DNA from: JBCBCP01 sp039817385 | GTDB taxonomy: Bacteria > Pseudomonadota > Alphaproteobacteria > Rhodobacterales > Rhodobacteraceae | DNA length: 64,000 nt | Assembly: GCA_039817385.1 (NCBI GenBank) | Contig: JBCBVY010000002.1 | Coordinates: 310,001 to 374,000, forward strand | Reading direction: 5' to 3' | The notes under the pieces: generated by a model | The model's input: the letters and a program-made list of their open reading frames with translations, nothing else | Database searches by the model: none | Told to the model about the DNA's origin: nothing | In this document: positions 40,910-48,348 of the stretch, piece after piece | Position numbering within the stretch: position 1 is the first letter of the stretch | How the letters are laid out: each line of letters begins with the position of its first letter | Made by a program: the position numbers and the translations under genes

Positions 40910-42307
40910 CTAGCCGAACACCTCGGTCAGTGCCGTGTCGACGGAGCCCACGATATGGTCGATGTCATCCTTCGTCGCGATCAGCGCGGGGGAGAAGCAC
41001 AGCGTGTTGTTCTTGCCGGGTACGGACCGGTTGGTCGCCCCGATGATCACACCTTGCGCCATGCAGTTGGCCACCACGGCCTGAACCCTGGCCTCGGCCG
41101 CAGGTTCCCGCGTGCTCCGGTCATTCACCAGCTCAGCACCGAGGAACAGGCCCTTGCCGCGCACGTCGCCGATCACGGCATGACGGTCAGCCAGCGCGTG
41201 CAGCTGGTCCGTCATGTAGTCACCCATCGCAGCCGTGTTGCCCAGCAGGTCTTCGTCCTCGATGATCTTCAGGTTCTCGAGCGCGGCGGTCGGCCCCGCG
41301 GTGCACCCCCCAAAGGTGGAGATGTCGCGGAAGTAGTTCATCGGGTCCGTGTGGTCGTCCTTGAACAGGTCAAACACCGCTTCGGTGGTGACAAGGCAGG
41401 CGATGGCGGCATAGCCCGAGGCGACGCCCTTGGCCATCGTCACCATGTCCGGCTCGATCCCGTAATGCTGGTATCCAAACCACGTGCCGGTCCGGCCCAC
41501 ACCGCAGACCACCTCGTCGATATGCAGCAGGATGTCGTATTTGCGGCAAATCTCCTGCACGCGCTGCCAGTACCCTTCGGGCGGGGCGATCACGCCGCCC
41601 CCCGCCGTCACCGGCTCCAGGCAGAGCGCCCCGACGGTGTCGGGTCCCTCTCGCAGGATGACCGCTTCGATCTGGTCCGCGGCCCATTCCCCGTAGTGTT
41701 CGACCGGCGCGCCGTCCTGTTCATGGCGGCGGTACTCGAGGCAGTGGGGCACGCGGACGAAACCGGGCGTGTAGGGGCCATATTGCGCGTTGCGCTCGTC
41801 CTGACCGCCTGCGCTCAGGCAGGCAATTGTCGTGCCGTGATAGTCGCGGTCGCGGTAGAGGATCTTGTGCTTTTTGCCGCCATAGCGCTTGTGCGCGATC
41901 TGACGGACCATCTTGAAGCCCTTCTCGTTCGCCTCGGAGCCGGAGTTGCAGTAGTAGACCCGGCTCATTCCCGGCATCTTTTCGATCAGCCGCTCGGCGA
42001 ACAGCGCACCGGGGATCGAGCCGGCAGCGCCTGCAAAGTAGTTCAGCTTTACCAGTTGGTCACGAACGGCGTTGGCGATGCTTTCCCGCCCATAGCCCAC
42101 GTTCACCGTCCAGACCCCACCCGAGACGGCATCCAGATGCTCTTTCCCGTTCTGGTCCCAAACCTTCATCCCCTTGCCCTCGACAATCACCCGCGGGTCC
42201 GCGCCGGTCATGAACGGCGCGTGCTGGATCAGGTGGTGCCAGACATGGGCGCGGTCGGCCTCGACCACGTGGCTGATGTCGTTCTGCGATAGCGTGCCGT
42301 CCATCAT
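40910..42307 (-). CDS. tpa: Taurine:pyruvate aminotransferase
   Basis: 465 residues, class III aminotransferase. The PLP lysine is Lys293 in 'MVTMAKGVASGYAAIA'; the cofactor Asp is in 'LLHIDEVVCGVGRTG', and 'YCNSGSEANEKGFKMVRQ' is the phosphate-binding block. Tpa moves the amino group of taurine to pyruvate, giving sulfoacetaldehyde and alanine. Beta-alanine or diamine aminotransferases share the fold, but the neighbouring tauR and xsc make taurine the natural substrate. AAGGGAG precedes the double ATG at 42307. No taurine ABC importer or TauXY dehydrogenase is in the window. Confidence 0.92.
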   Translation of the reverse strand: MMDGTLSQNDISHVVEADRAHVWHHLIQHAPFMTGADPRVIVEGKGMKVWDQNGKEHLDAVSGGVWTVNVGYGRESIANAVRDQLVKLNYFAGAAGSIPGALFAERLIEKMPGMSRVYYCNSGSEANEKGFKMVRQIAHKRYGGKKHKILYRDRDYHGTTIACLSAGGQDERNAQYGPYTPGFVRVPHCLEYRRHEQDGAPVEHYGEWAADQIEAVILREGPDTVGALCLEPVTAGGGVIAPPEGYWQRVQEICRKYDILLHIDEVVCGVGRTGTWFGYQHYGIEPDMVTMAKGVASGYAAIACLVTTEAVFDLFKDDHTDPMNYFRDISTFGGCTAGPTAALENLKIIEDEDLLGNTAAMGDYMTDQLHALADRHAVIGDVRGKGLFLGAELVNDRSTREPAAEARVQAVVANCMAQGVIIGATNRSVPGKNNTLCFSPALIATKDDIDHIVGSVDTALTEVFG

Positions 42308-42384
42308 CGGAATCTCCCTTAGGCTGTGGGGGTGCGGCGCCGCGCCGCCAGACGCTGTATTTCACGCGATGGCGCGGGCGCGCA

Positions 42385-42416
42385 GTAGGGCCAGATTGAT
42401 CGAATGATAGGGCCAG
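42385..42416 (-). promoter_or_regulatory. TauR-box-like pair upstream of tpa
   Basis: On the minus strand, CTGGCCCTAT (42407-42416) and CTGGCCCTAC (42385-42394) are direct repeats starting 22 bp apart and oriented toward tpa. They lie 78-109 bp upstream of the tpa start, a suitable place for an activator. They differ from the tauR-upstream box by A to C at position 5. Confidence 0.65.
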
Positions 42417-42462
42417 ATGCGAACAGGATAGCGCGTTTTACGCGTGGCGGCCTGCGATAGCC

Positions 42463-42480
42463 GCGGGACCCGACCGCTGA
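42463..42480 (-). repeat. Decayed tRNA T-arm copy A
   Basis: The minus strand reads CAGCGGTCGGGTCCCGC, the same T-arm-like hairpin as copy B, but the acceptor-end sequence is lost. Confidence 0.5.
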
Positions 42481-42561
42481 GCCATGCATAGCCAGCTGGT
42501 GCGCGCTCGTCAGCGCGGAGGCTTCAAGTTATTGTATCGTTTGAGCGGGAAGTGGGTGAGA

Positions 42562-42592
42562 TGGTGGAGCATAGCGGGACCCGACCGCTGAC
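42562..42592 (-). pseudogene. Decayed copy of the tRNA-Ala 3' end (copy B)
   Basis: Matches 42677-42707, the CCA end, acceptor strand and T-arm of the intact tRNA-Ala gene, at 28 of 31 positions and exactly 115 bp away in the same orientation. The first 18 bases, including the CCA and acceptor strand, are identical; the changes fall in the T-loop. No D-arm or anticodon arm follows, so it is a 3' fragment. Confidence 0.7.
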
Positions 42593-42676
42593 TCAGAGTG
42601 CCCGCGGAGCGGGTGCGCGTCCGTCAGCGCCTGCGGTTGCAGCCATCTAACCATTTGATTGTGAAGCGAAAAGAGA

Positions 42677-42752
42677 TGGTGGAGCATAGCGGGATCGAAC
42701 CGCTGACCTCCTGCATGCCATGCAGGCGCTCTCCCAGCTGAGCTAATGCCCC
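42677..42752 (-). tRNA. tRNA-Ala (anticodon GGC)
   Basis: 76 nt including an encoded CCA. The 5' GGGGCAT pairs with ATGCTCC at the acceptor end; the D-arm is TAGCTCAGCTGGGAGAGC; the anticodon arm is CCTGC-ATGGCAT-GCAGG, giving anticodon GGC after U33; the T-arm is AGCGG-TTCGATC-CCGCT. It reads GCC and GCU alanine codons. Two partial copies of its 3' end lie downstream. Confidence 0.95.
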
Positions 42753-42816
42753 ATCTCTGAGCCGCGTGACTATGCAACTTGCCCCTCGGGTTCAAGCGTA
42801 AAAGCACGCGGCCCGA

Positions 42817-43152
42817 TCAGCTTTCGTCCTCTTCGGACGCAACGTCGGCGATATCGTCGAGCGAGACGTTCTCTTCCTCGTCGTCATCGTCCAGAAGGTC
42901 ATCTTCAAGTTCGACATCGACATCTGCGTCATCCGCGTCATCCAGAACGACCTCGTCGTCATCGGCCTGTTTTGCCTTGGCTTTTGCCGTGACCGCATCT
43001 TCGGCATCTGCGGCGATCATGCGGGTTTTGGAGGCGTCGACCTCAACCACTTCGCCCGTGTAGGGGCTCACGATCGGGTTCCGGTTCAGGTCGTAAAACC
43101 GCTTGCCAGTTGTCGGGCAAAGGCGTTTCGTGCCCCATTCTTCCTTGGGCAT
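42817..43152 (-). CDS. TIGR02300-family (FYDLN acid) protein
   Basis: 111 residues starting MPKEEWGTKRLCPTTGKRFYDLNRNPIVSP, where GTKR.CP..G..FYDLN.NP is the family hallmark and resembles a small metal-binding ribbon. The C-terminal half is extremely acidic (for example LDDADDADVDVELEDDLLDD) and probably disordered. The family is nearly universal in Alphaproteobacteria but has no established function. AAAGGGG precedes the ATG at 43152. Confidence 0.92.
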   Translation of the reverse strand: MPKEEWGTKRLCPTTGKRFYDLNRNPIVSPYTGEVVEVDASKTRMIAADAEDAVTAKAKAKQADDDEVVLDDADDADVDVELEDDLLDDDDEEENVSLDDIADVASEEDES

Positions 43153-43271
43153 GGTGTCCCCTTTGGTTGGTCTGAGGCGGGCGCGCGGCCCGCGGTTTGG
43201 GCTAGAGATTCCGGGCGATTGCCATATGCTCGGGCCGGAGTCAAAGGCAAAGGTCAGGCAGGGCAGGTAAG

Positions 43272-43958
43272 GTGGATGGCGGCGCATGGCAAGACGGGAT
43301 CCCGGCCGATCTGGTGATCCGGCGGTCAAGCCGCGCAAAGCGGCTGATCCTGCGGGTGTCCTCGGTGGATGGAACGGTGTCGGTCACCGTTCCGAAAGGC
43401 GTCTCGGAGCGCGCGGCGCTGGCGTTTGTGCGGGACCGGGCCGATTGGATCGCGCAGCACCGTTCGCAGCTGGAGGGGCCTGCGCCCGTCGGTCTTGGGT
43501 CTACGCTGCCCATCTTCGGGGTGCCGCATACTGTGGTGCAGGGCAGTGGCCGTGCGGTGCGCCTTGGGTCCGGTGCAATCGCGGTGCCGGAGGGGCGGGT
43601 TGGCCGAAGGCTGGGCAGTTTCCTCAAGCATCTGGCCCGCGACGCGCTGGCGGATGCGTCGGATCGGTACGCGGTGCGGCTGGGCCGGTCCTACACGTCG
43701 CTTGCGCTCCGGGACACGCGGTCGCGTTGGGGGTCGTGTTCGTCCAAGGGGCGGCTGATGTATTCGTGGCGGCTGGTGATGGCCCCGCGCGATGTGCTCA
43801 ATTACGTCGCGGCGCATGAGGTCGCACATCTGGCGCATATGGACCATTCACCCCGGTTCTGGGCCGCGGTCGCGCGTATCCACGGACCCTACGCGGCCCC
43901 GCGCGCTTGGCTGCGCACGCAGGGCACGGCCCTCCACCGCTTTCGGTTCGAGGATTGA
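43272..43958 (+). CDS. YgjP-like zinc metallopeptidase (M48-related, DUF45)
   Basis: 228 residues starting at GTG. 'IRRSSRAKRLILRVSSVDG' and 'VTVPKG' form the N-terminal part; 'SRWGSCSSKGRLMYSWRLVM' and 'VAAHEVAHLAHMDHSPRFWA' form the DUF45 active site, with HEVAH as the HExxH zinc motif and a third ligand His in MDHS. Family members are predicted metalloproteases of unknown substrate. The start is uncertain, since no ATG lies in frame near it. Confidence 0.85.
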   Translation: MDGGAWQDGIPADLVIRRSSRAKRLILRVSSVDGTVSVTVPKGVSERAALAFVRDRADWIAQHRSQLEGPAPVGLGSTLPIFGVPHTVVQGSGRAVRLGSGAIAVPEGRVGRRLGSFLKHLARDALADASDRYAVRLGRSYTSLALRDTRSRWGSCSSKGRLMYSWRLVMAPRDVLNYVAAHEVAHLAHMDHSPRFWAAVARIHGPYAAPRAWLRTQGTALHRFRFED

Positions 43959-43970
43959 CGGGGCGCAGCG

Positions 43971-43984
43971 TTTGTGATCACAAA
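43971..43984. promoter_or_regulatory. Palindromic operator candidate of the GntR gene
   Basis: TTTGTGATCACAAA, a perfect 14-bp palindrome ending 5 bp before the GntR start codon. The size and symmetry fit an FCD-type GntR dimer, suggesting autoregulation. Confidence 0.55.
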
Positions 43985-43989
43985 ACGGG

Positions 43990-44640
43990 ATGTCAAAGCC
44001 GCCCCGCTCAACCGAGACAACGACCGCTGCGCATGATCACGTCTATCGCAGGCTGCGCGCGCGCATCATGCAGGGGGACATCGCGCCGGGTCAGGCGCTG
44101 ACCCTGCGCGGGATCGGGGCGGAATACGGCGTGTCGATGACGCCCGTACGCGAGGCGACGCGGCGGCTGGTGGCCGAAGGGGCGCTAACCATGTCGAGCT
44201 CTGGCCGCGTTGGCACGCCCGAGCTGTCACCCGAACGGATCGAGGAACTTGCGGCGCTGCGCGCCTTGATCGAGGTTGAACTGGCGACGCGGGCCCTGCC
44301 GCGCGCGCACATGGCGCTGATCGAGCGGCTCCAGACAATTAATAGCACGGTCGCCGATGCCGTCGCGCACCGCGATGCCGTCCGCTACATCCGCACAAAC
44401 CTTGAATTTCACCGCACGCTTTATCTGCGGGCGCAGGCCCCCGCAATGCTGGCAATGGCAGAGACGGTCTGGCTGCAGATGGGGCCGACCATGCGCGCGC
44501 TTTATGGCAGGCTGCGCCGGACCGGGGCGCCGCAATACCACCGTCTGATTATCGCCGCGCTCAAGGCCGGGGACGAGCCGGGGTTGCGGCTTGCCGTGCG
44601 CTCCGATGTGACACAAGGCCTGCGGATGCTGGCGCGCTAA
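43990..44640 (+). CDS. GntR-family regulator with FCD ligand domain
   Basis: 216 residues. The winged helix is 'LRARIMQGDIAPGQALTLRGIGAEYGVSMTPVREATRRL'. The all-helical FCD domain follows, with likely metal or ligand residues in 'RTNLEFHRTLYLRA' and 'QYHRLIIAALKAGD'. FCD regulators respond to small carboxylates or sugars. The target genes are not obvious; a perfect palindrome sits directly in front of the gene. Confidence 0.9.
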   Translation: MSKPPRSTETTTAAHDHVYRRLRARIMQGDIAPGQALTLRGIGAEYGVSMTPVREATRRLVAEGALTMSSSGRVGTPELSPERIEELAALRALIEVELATRALPRAHMALIERLQTINSTVADAVAHRDAVRYIRTNLEFHRTLYLRAQAPAMLAMAETVWLQMGPTMRALYGRLRRTGAPQYHRLIIAALKAGDEPGLRLAVRSDVTQGLRMLAR

Positions 44641-44702
44641 GCGGTTAGTCTCTCCTTAGGTTTTGCGCGTTAGCAAGAGGGGCACCGTGCGCTGAGGACG
44701 TC

Positions 44703-45737
44703 ATGACTGCCTACGATTTTGATTGCATTGCCGCGCCTGTTTTCGTGCTGGAACCCGACAGCGCGGGCCGTCCCGTCTATGTCGGTGCAAACGCCTATGC
44801 CTACCGAACGTCAAACCTTACCGAAGCGCAGGTTGCGGGCCGGTCCGCGGCGGAGCTGTGGCCCGGGCGGCAGGGCCGCCACATGCAGGCGGCGCAAATG
44901 CGGTGCCTGGCAACCGGCTTGCCGCTCACCTATTCGGTCCTGTCCGTGTCCGAGGGGCAGCACCGGCTGTATGAGTCTTTCCTGACGCCGCAGGCCGATG
45001 CGACCGGCCGGGTCGCACGCCTCATCGGCATCGTGACCGACCGCACCAAAGAGGCCGCGCTGCGCGAGGAACTTGCACTGAGCCGCGTGGTGCAGGACGA
45101 AATGGCGGTGTTCATGAGCATGGCCGCGCAGGATCTCAGCGCCCCGCTGAGTATCGTCCGCGATCTCACGGACAGCCTGCGGCACGGTTTTCAGGACCTT
45201 GGCGACGGTAAGCTTCAGGCAATCGATAGGCTGGAGCAGTTGGCGAGCGTTGCCGTGCAGTTGATCGGCGACATGGTGGATAACCTTCCGGGTGAAAAGG
45301 CTGCGGCCGAACGCAGCGTCATCGCTTTGGCCCGCTGTGTCGACGATGCGCTTGTTGTCGCAGACCCAGAAGACCTGCTTCAGGTGCAATGCGCAGACCT
45401 GCTGCTTGATGTTGACGACACGATCCTTCAGATCATCCTGCGCGAGATATTCGCGATGCACTCTGCCACGACGGGGCGCAGCCACCCCGTCCAGGTCGAC
45501 GCGTTCAAGGTGGATGAGGGCTGGGTGCGCATCGCTCTGACCGGGATTGCGCCCGAAATCATGCTGGACCAGGTTGCGGCGTGCCAAACAGGCGCCGCCG
45601 ACCCGTTGGGACGGGTCCAGCGCCTTGTTGAAGCGGTTGGCGGGCTTCTTCAGTTTCAGGAGCGTCCCGGGGGCGCGCGCGCGATGACCTTCACGATGCC
45701 GGCACGGCTGGTCGGGGCTGCGGACGGCGCGGCCTAA
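44703..45737 (+). CDS. PAS-domain protein with degenerate histidine kinase core
   Basis: 344 residues. A PAS domain spans about 1-115 ('FVLEPDSAGRPVYVGANAYA', 'RLIGIVTDRTKEAALREEL'). The next helix pair, 'FMSMAAQDLSAPLSIVRDL', lines up with the HisKA dimerisation helix 'F..M.HELR.PL', but the phosphoacceptor His is Gln143. The C-terminal region resembles an ATPase fold but has no visible N, G1 or G2 boxes. It therefore probably senses through PAS and acts without autophosphorylation. It ends in a 4-bp overlap (CTAA) with the convergent accA. Confidence 0.7.
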   Translation: MTAYDFDCIAAPVFVLEPDSAGRPVYVGANAYAYRTSNLTEAQVAGRSAAELWPGRQGRHMQAAQMRCLATGLPLTYSVLSVSEGQHRLYESFLTPQADATGRVARLIGIVTDRTKEAALREELALSRVVQDEMAVFMSMAAQDLSAPLSIVRDLTDSLRHGFQDLGDGKLQAIDRLEQLASVAVQLIGDMVDNLPGEKAAAERSVIALARCVDDALVVADPEDLLQVQCADLLLDVDDTILQIILREIFAMHSATTGRSHPVQVDAFKVDEGWVRIALTGIAPEIMLDQVAACQTGAADPLGRVQRLVEAVGGLLQFQERPGGARAMTFTMPARLVGAADGAA

Positions 45738-46696
45738 GCAGCCAGCCCCTGCTTGCCAAGCTCCAAGAACTTTGCCCGCCGGTCGGTGATCAGCGCCGCG
45801 CGCGATTTGCCGCTCAATTCGCCCAGCATATCGTTCACCGCCTTGCCAACCGAAGCGATGGTCGCGCTGCGATCCCGGTGCGCGCCGCCCAGCGGTTCGG
45901 GGATGATCCGGTCGGCCACGCGAAGCTGTTTGAGGTCCTGCGCTGTCAGCCGCAGCGCCTCGGCCGCCTCGCGCATCTTCTCTGCGTCCTTCCACAGGAT
46001 CGACGCACAGCCCTCGGGGGAGATCACCGAGTAGACCGAATGCTCGAGCATCGCGACCCGGTTCGCGGTCGCAAAGGCCACCGCCCCGCCAGACCCGCCC
46101 TCGCCAATGATGACCGACACCAGCGGCACGCCAAGCTGCAGGCATTTTTCGGTCGAGCGGGCGATGGCTTCGGACTGACCCCGCTCTTCCGCCCCTTTGC
46201 CCGGGTAGGCCCCGGGCGTGTCGACCAGCGTGACGACGGGCAGGCCAAACCGGTCGGCGAGGTCCATCAGCCGGATCGCCTTGCGGTAGCCTTCGGGCCG
46301 CGCCATGCCAAAGTTCCGCTCGATCCGCGACTTGGTGTCGTTGCCCTTTTCGTGGCCGATCACCACGACCGGGCGATCCTCCAGCCGCGCGAGGCCTCCC
46401 ATGACGGCATGGTCATCGGCAAAATTCCGGTCGCCCGCAAGCGGGGTGTAATCGGTGAACAGCGCGGTGATGTAGTCAATGCAATGCGGCCGGTCGGGGT
46501 GCCGCGCCACGAGGCATTTGCGCCAGGGCGTGAGCGCGCCATACAGGTCTTCCAGAAGCGCCTGGGCCTTCGCATCCAGCGCCGCGGCCTCGTCGGCCAC
46601 ATCCATTTCCGAGTTGTCTTGGGCCAGCGCGCGCAGCTCTTCAGCCTTGCCTTCGATCTCTGCAAGTGGCTTTTCAAAATCGAGGTAGTTGGTCAT
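45734..46696 (-). CDS. accA: Acetyl-CoA carboxylase carboxyltransferase subunit alpha
   Basis: 320 residues starting MTNYLDFEKPLAEIEGKAEEL. 'VVVIGHEKGNDTKSRIERNFGM', 'PEGYRKAIRLMDLADRFGLP', 'TLVDTPGAYPGKGAEERGQ' and 'SVIIGEGGSGGAVAFATANRV' are the standard AccA blocks. With AccD it transfers carboxyl from biotin to acetyl-CoA, making malonyl-CoA for fatty acid synthesis. The length is normal. The start at 46696 was preferred over a longer in-frame extension that has no family similarity. Confidence 0.96.
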   Translation of the reverse strand: MTNYLDFEKPLAEIEGKAEELRALAQDNSEMDVADEAAALDAKAQALLEDLYGALTPWRKCLVARHPDRPHCIDYITALFTDYTPLAGDRNFADDHAVMGGLARLEDRPVVVIGHEKGNDTKSRIERNFGMARPEGYRKAIRLMDLADRFGLPVVTLVDTPGAYPGKGAEERGQSEAIARSTEKCLQLGVPLVSVIIGEGGSGGAVAFATANRVAMLEHSVYSVISPEGCASILWKDAEKMREAAEALRLTAQDLKQLRVADRIIPEPLGGAHRDRSATIASVGKAVNDMLGELSGKSRAALITDRRAKFLELGKQGLAA

Positions 46697-46848
46697 TGCA
46701 CGCTCCCGGTGACACCCTGCCGGTATATGACCGCCCGCCGCGCGTGATGCAACGGGCTGCGCGCGATGGCATGTCACCCAAAACATAGCAAGATTTGCGC
46801 ATCACGCCTATGGCATCGTTGCCCCAAGCACGATGGTCCGAGGATACC

Positions 46849-47694
46849 ATGCGCCCTACCGCTTCGCGTCACGAGGCCCGCCTGCTGCGGGTGATTGCCT
46901 ATATTCACGACAACCCGGGCGGGGATCTGTCGCTGGACACGCTGGCCGATGTTGCCGCGATGAGCCGGTTTCACTGGCACCGCCTGTTCCGGGCCCTGAT
47001 GGGCGAGACCTGCGCGCAGGCGGTCAAACGGCTGCGGATGTATAAGGCCGCCGCGCTGCTGGTTGAGACGGACCTGCCGGTGGCCGAGATCGGCGTGCGC
47101 GTTGCCTATCCCGCCCCGGCCAGCTTTTCGCGCGCCTTTTCGGACATCTACCGCCTGTCCCCCGGCGCCTTTTGGGCCGAGGGCCAGCGCCCGCTGGACA
47201 CAACCCGCATCACAATCGGAGAAAAGATCATGCATGATGTCGAAATTCGTGAAGTCCCGCCCCTGCACCTCGCCACACTGGAGCATCGCGGCCCCTACCC
47301 CGAGATCGCGCGCGCCTTCCAAAGCCTTTATGCGATCATCGGCGCCAATGGCCTCTTCCCGAAGATCGGGCAGGGCGTGGCCGTCTATTTCGATGATCCC
47401 GGCAGCACGCAAGCGGCAGAGCTGCGCAGCCTTGCCGGGGCCACGGTGCCCGAAGGCACGGACCTGCCCCAATCGCTGACGGCGCATGTTGTGCCGGGCG
47501 GGCGCATGGCCGTGTTGACCTACAAGGGGCCGTATTCCGGGCTACCGGGGATTTACGACTATCTCTATGGCACATGGCTCGCCACGTCGGATGTCGAGCC
47601 GGCCGACCACCCCAGTTTCGAAGTGTACCTGAATGACCCGACCGACACCGCGCCCGAAGACTTGCTGACTGAGGTGTGCGTGCCGCTACGCTAG
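46849..47694 (+). CDS. AraC-family regulator with GyrI-like effector domain
   Basis: 281 residues. The AraC DNA-binding domain is N-terminal (residues 8-105: 'TLADVAAMSRFHWHRLFRALMG' and 'AYPAPASFSRAFSDIYRLSPG'). The C-terminal part is a GyrI-like/SOUL-type small-molecule domain ('VEIREVPPLHLATLEHRGPY', 'VYLNDPTDTAPEDLLTEVCVPL'). This is the Rob/SoxS-with-GyrI layout used for drug or small-molecule response. GAGGATACC precedes the ATG at 46849. Overlaps the convergent LysE gene by 9 bp. Confidence 0.9.
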   Translation: MRPTASRHEARLLRVIAYIHDNPGGDLSLDTLADVAAMSRFHWHRLFRALMGETCAQAVKRLRMYKAAALLVETDLPVAEIGVRVAYPAPASFSRAFSDIYRLSPGAFWAEGQRPLDTTRITIGEKIMHDVEIREVPPLHLATLEHRGPYPEIARAFQSLYAIIGANGLFPKIGQGVAVYFDDPGSTQAAELRSLAGATVPEGTDLPQSLTAHVVPGGRMAVLTYKGPYSGLPGIYDYLYGTWLATSDVEPADHPSFEVYLNDPTDTAPEDLLTEVCVPLR

Positions 47695-48276
47695 GGCCGG
47701 ATAAAGCGAGGCGACCAGCAGGGCCGCCATCGTCCAGTTGAACATCGCCAGATGGCGCGGGCTGCGCAGGAGCCGCGCCATCTGCACGCCCAGCAGTGTC
47801 CAGCTTGAGACCGACGGCAGGTTGATCGCGCCAAAAACCAGCCCGACGATCAGCACAGCGTGCAGGCTCGTGTCCGGCGTGTAGACCGTGACCGCCGTCA
47901 GCGCCATCGTCCACGCCTTGGGGTTGACCCACTGGAACGCGGCGGCTTGCAGGAAGGTGAAGGGCCGCCCCTTGGCCTCGCCCGCCTGCACCGGCGCGGC
48001 GGTCGCGATCTTCCACGCAAGGTAGAGCAGGTAGAGCACCGACGCGACCGTCAGCACCGTATGCAGCCACGGGTAGGCCGTGAATATCTGCGCCAGCCCC
48101 AGCCCGACCATCACCAGCATGAAGACAAACCCAATGCCGATCCCCAGCATATGCGGGATCGACCGGACGAAGCCGAAATTCGCGCCCGAGGACATCAGCA
48201 TCAGGTTATTTGGCCCCGGCGTGATGGAGCTGACAAAGGCAAACACCGCCAGCGCGGCAAGCAGATCATAGGTCAT
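47686..48276 (-). CDS. LysE/RhtB-family amino acid exporter
   Basis: 196 residues with about six membrane helices. The family block 'FVSSITPGPNNLMLMSSGANFG' near the N-terminus and 'FQWVNPKAWTMALTAVTVY' in the middle are diagnostic. These proteins export amino acids such as lysine, threonine or homoserine lactone. I used the ATG at 48276; a TTG two codons upstream is possible. It is divergent from an Lrp-type regulator, 72 bp away, the usual pairing in which the Lrp protein switches on the exporter. Confidence 0.9.
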   Translation of the reverse strand: MTYDLLAALAVFAFVSSITPGPNNLMLMSSGANFGFVRSIPHMLGIGIGFVFMLVMVGLGLAQIFTAYPWLHTVLTVASVLYLLYLAWKIATAAPVQAGEAKGRPFTFLQAAAFQWVNPKAWTMALTAVTVYTPDTSLHAVLIVGLVFGAINLPSVSSWTLLGVQMARLLRSPRHLAMFNWTMAALLVASLYPALA

Positions 48277-48348
48277 ACGCAAGGATTAGCGGCGCACGTG
48301 GTGCATGAGGTTGCGTTTTGGCGATCTGAGCGGGTAGTTGTGCAACAA

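Larger units (their letters stand above)
42308..42676. other. 369-bp gene-free region between tpa and tRNA-Ala
   Basis: Holds no protein gene that I can support. It contains the tpa leader and promoter region, a pair of TauR-box-like repeats (42385-42416), and two decayed copies of the 3' part of the tRNA-Ala gene (42463-42480 and 42562-42592), each followed on the + strand by a hairpin-forming stretch around GCGCG..CGTCAGCGC. Confidence 0.7.

Noticed and set aside
42458..42600. A second complete tRNA gene next to tRNA-Ala
   Set aside because: Only the CCA end, acceptor strand and T-arm are recognisable; no D-arm, anticodon arm or 5' acceptor strand follows.
48277..48348. A defined Lrp-binding site between lysE and the Lrp gene
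   Set aside because: ACGCAA and TTGCGT form a loosely spaced inverted pair, but the match to an Lrp-type site is too weak to call.
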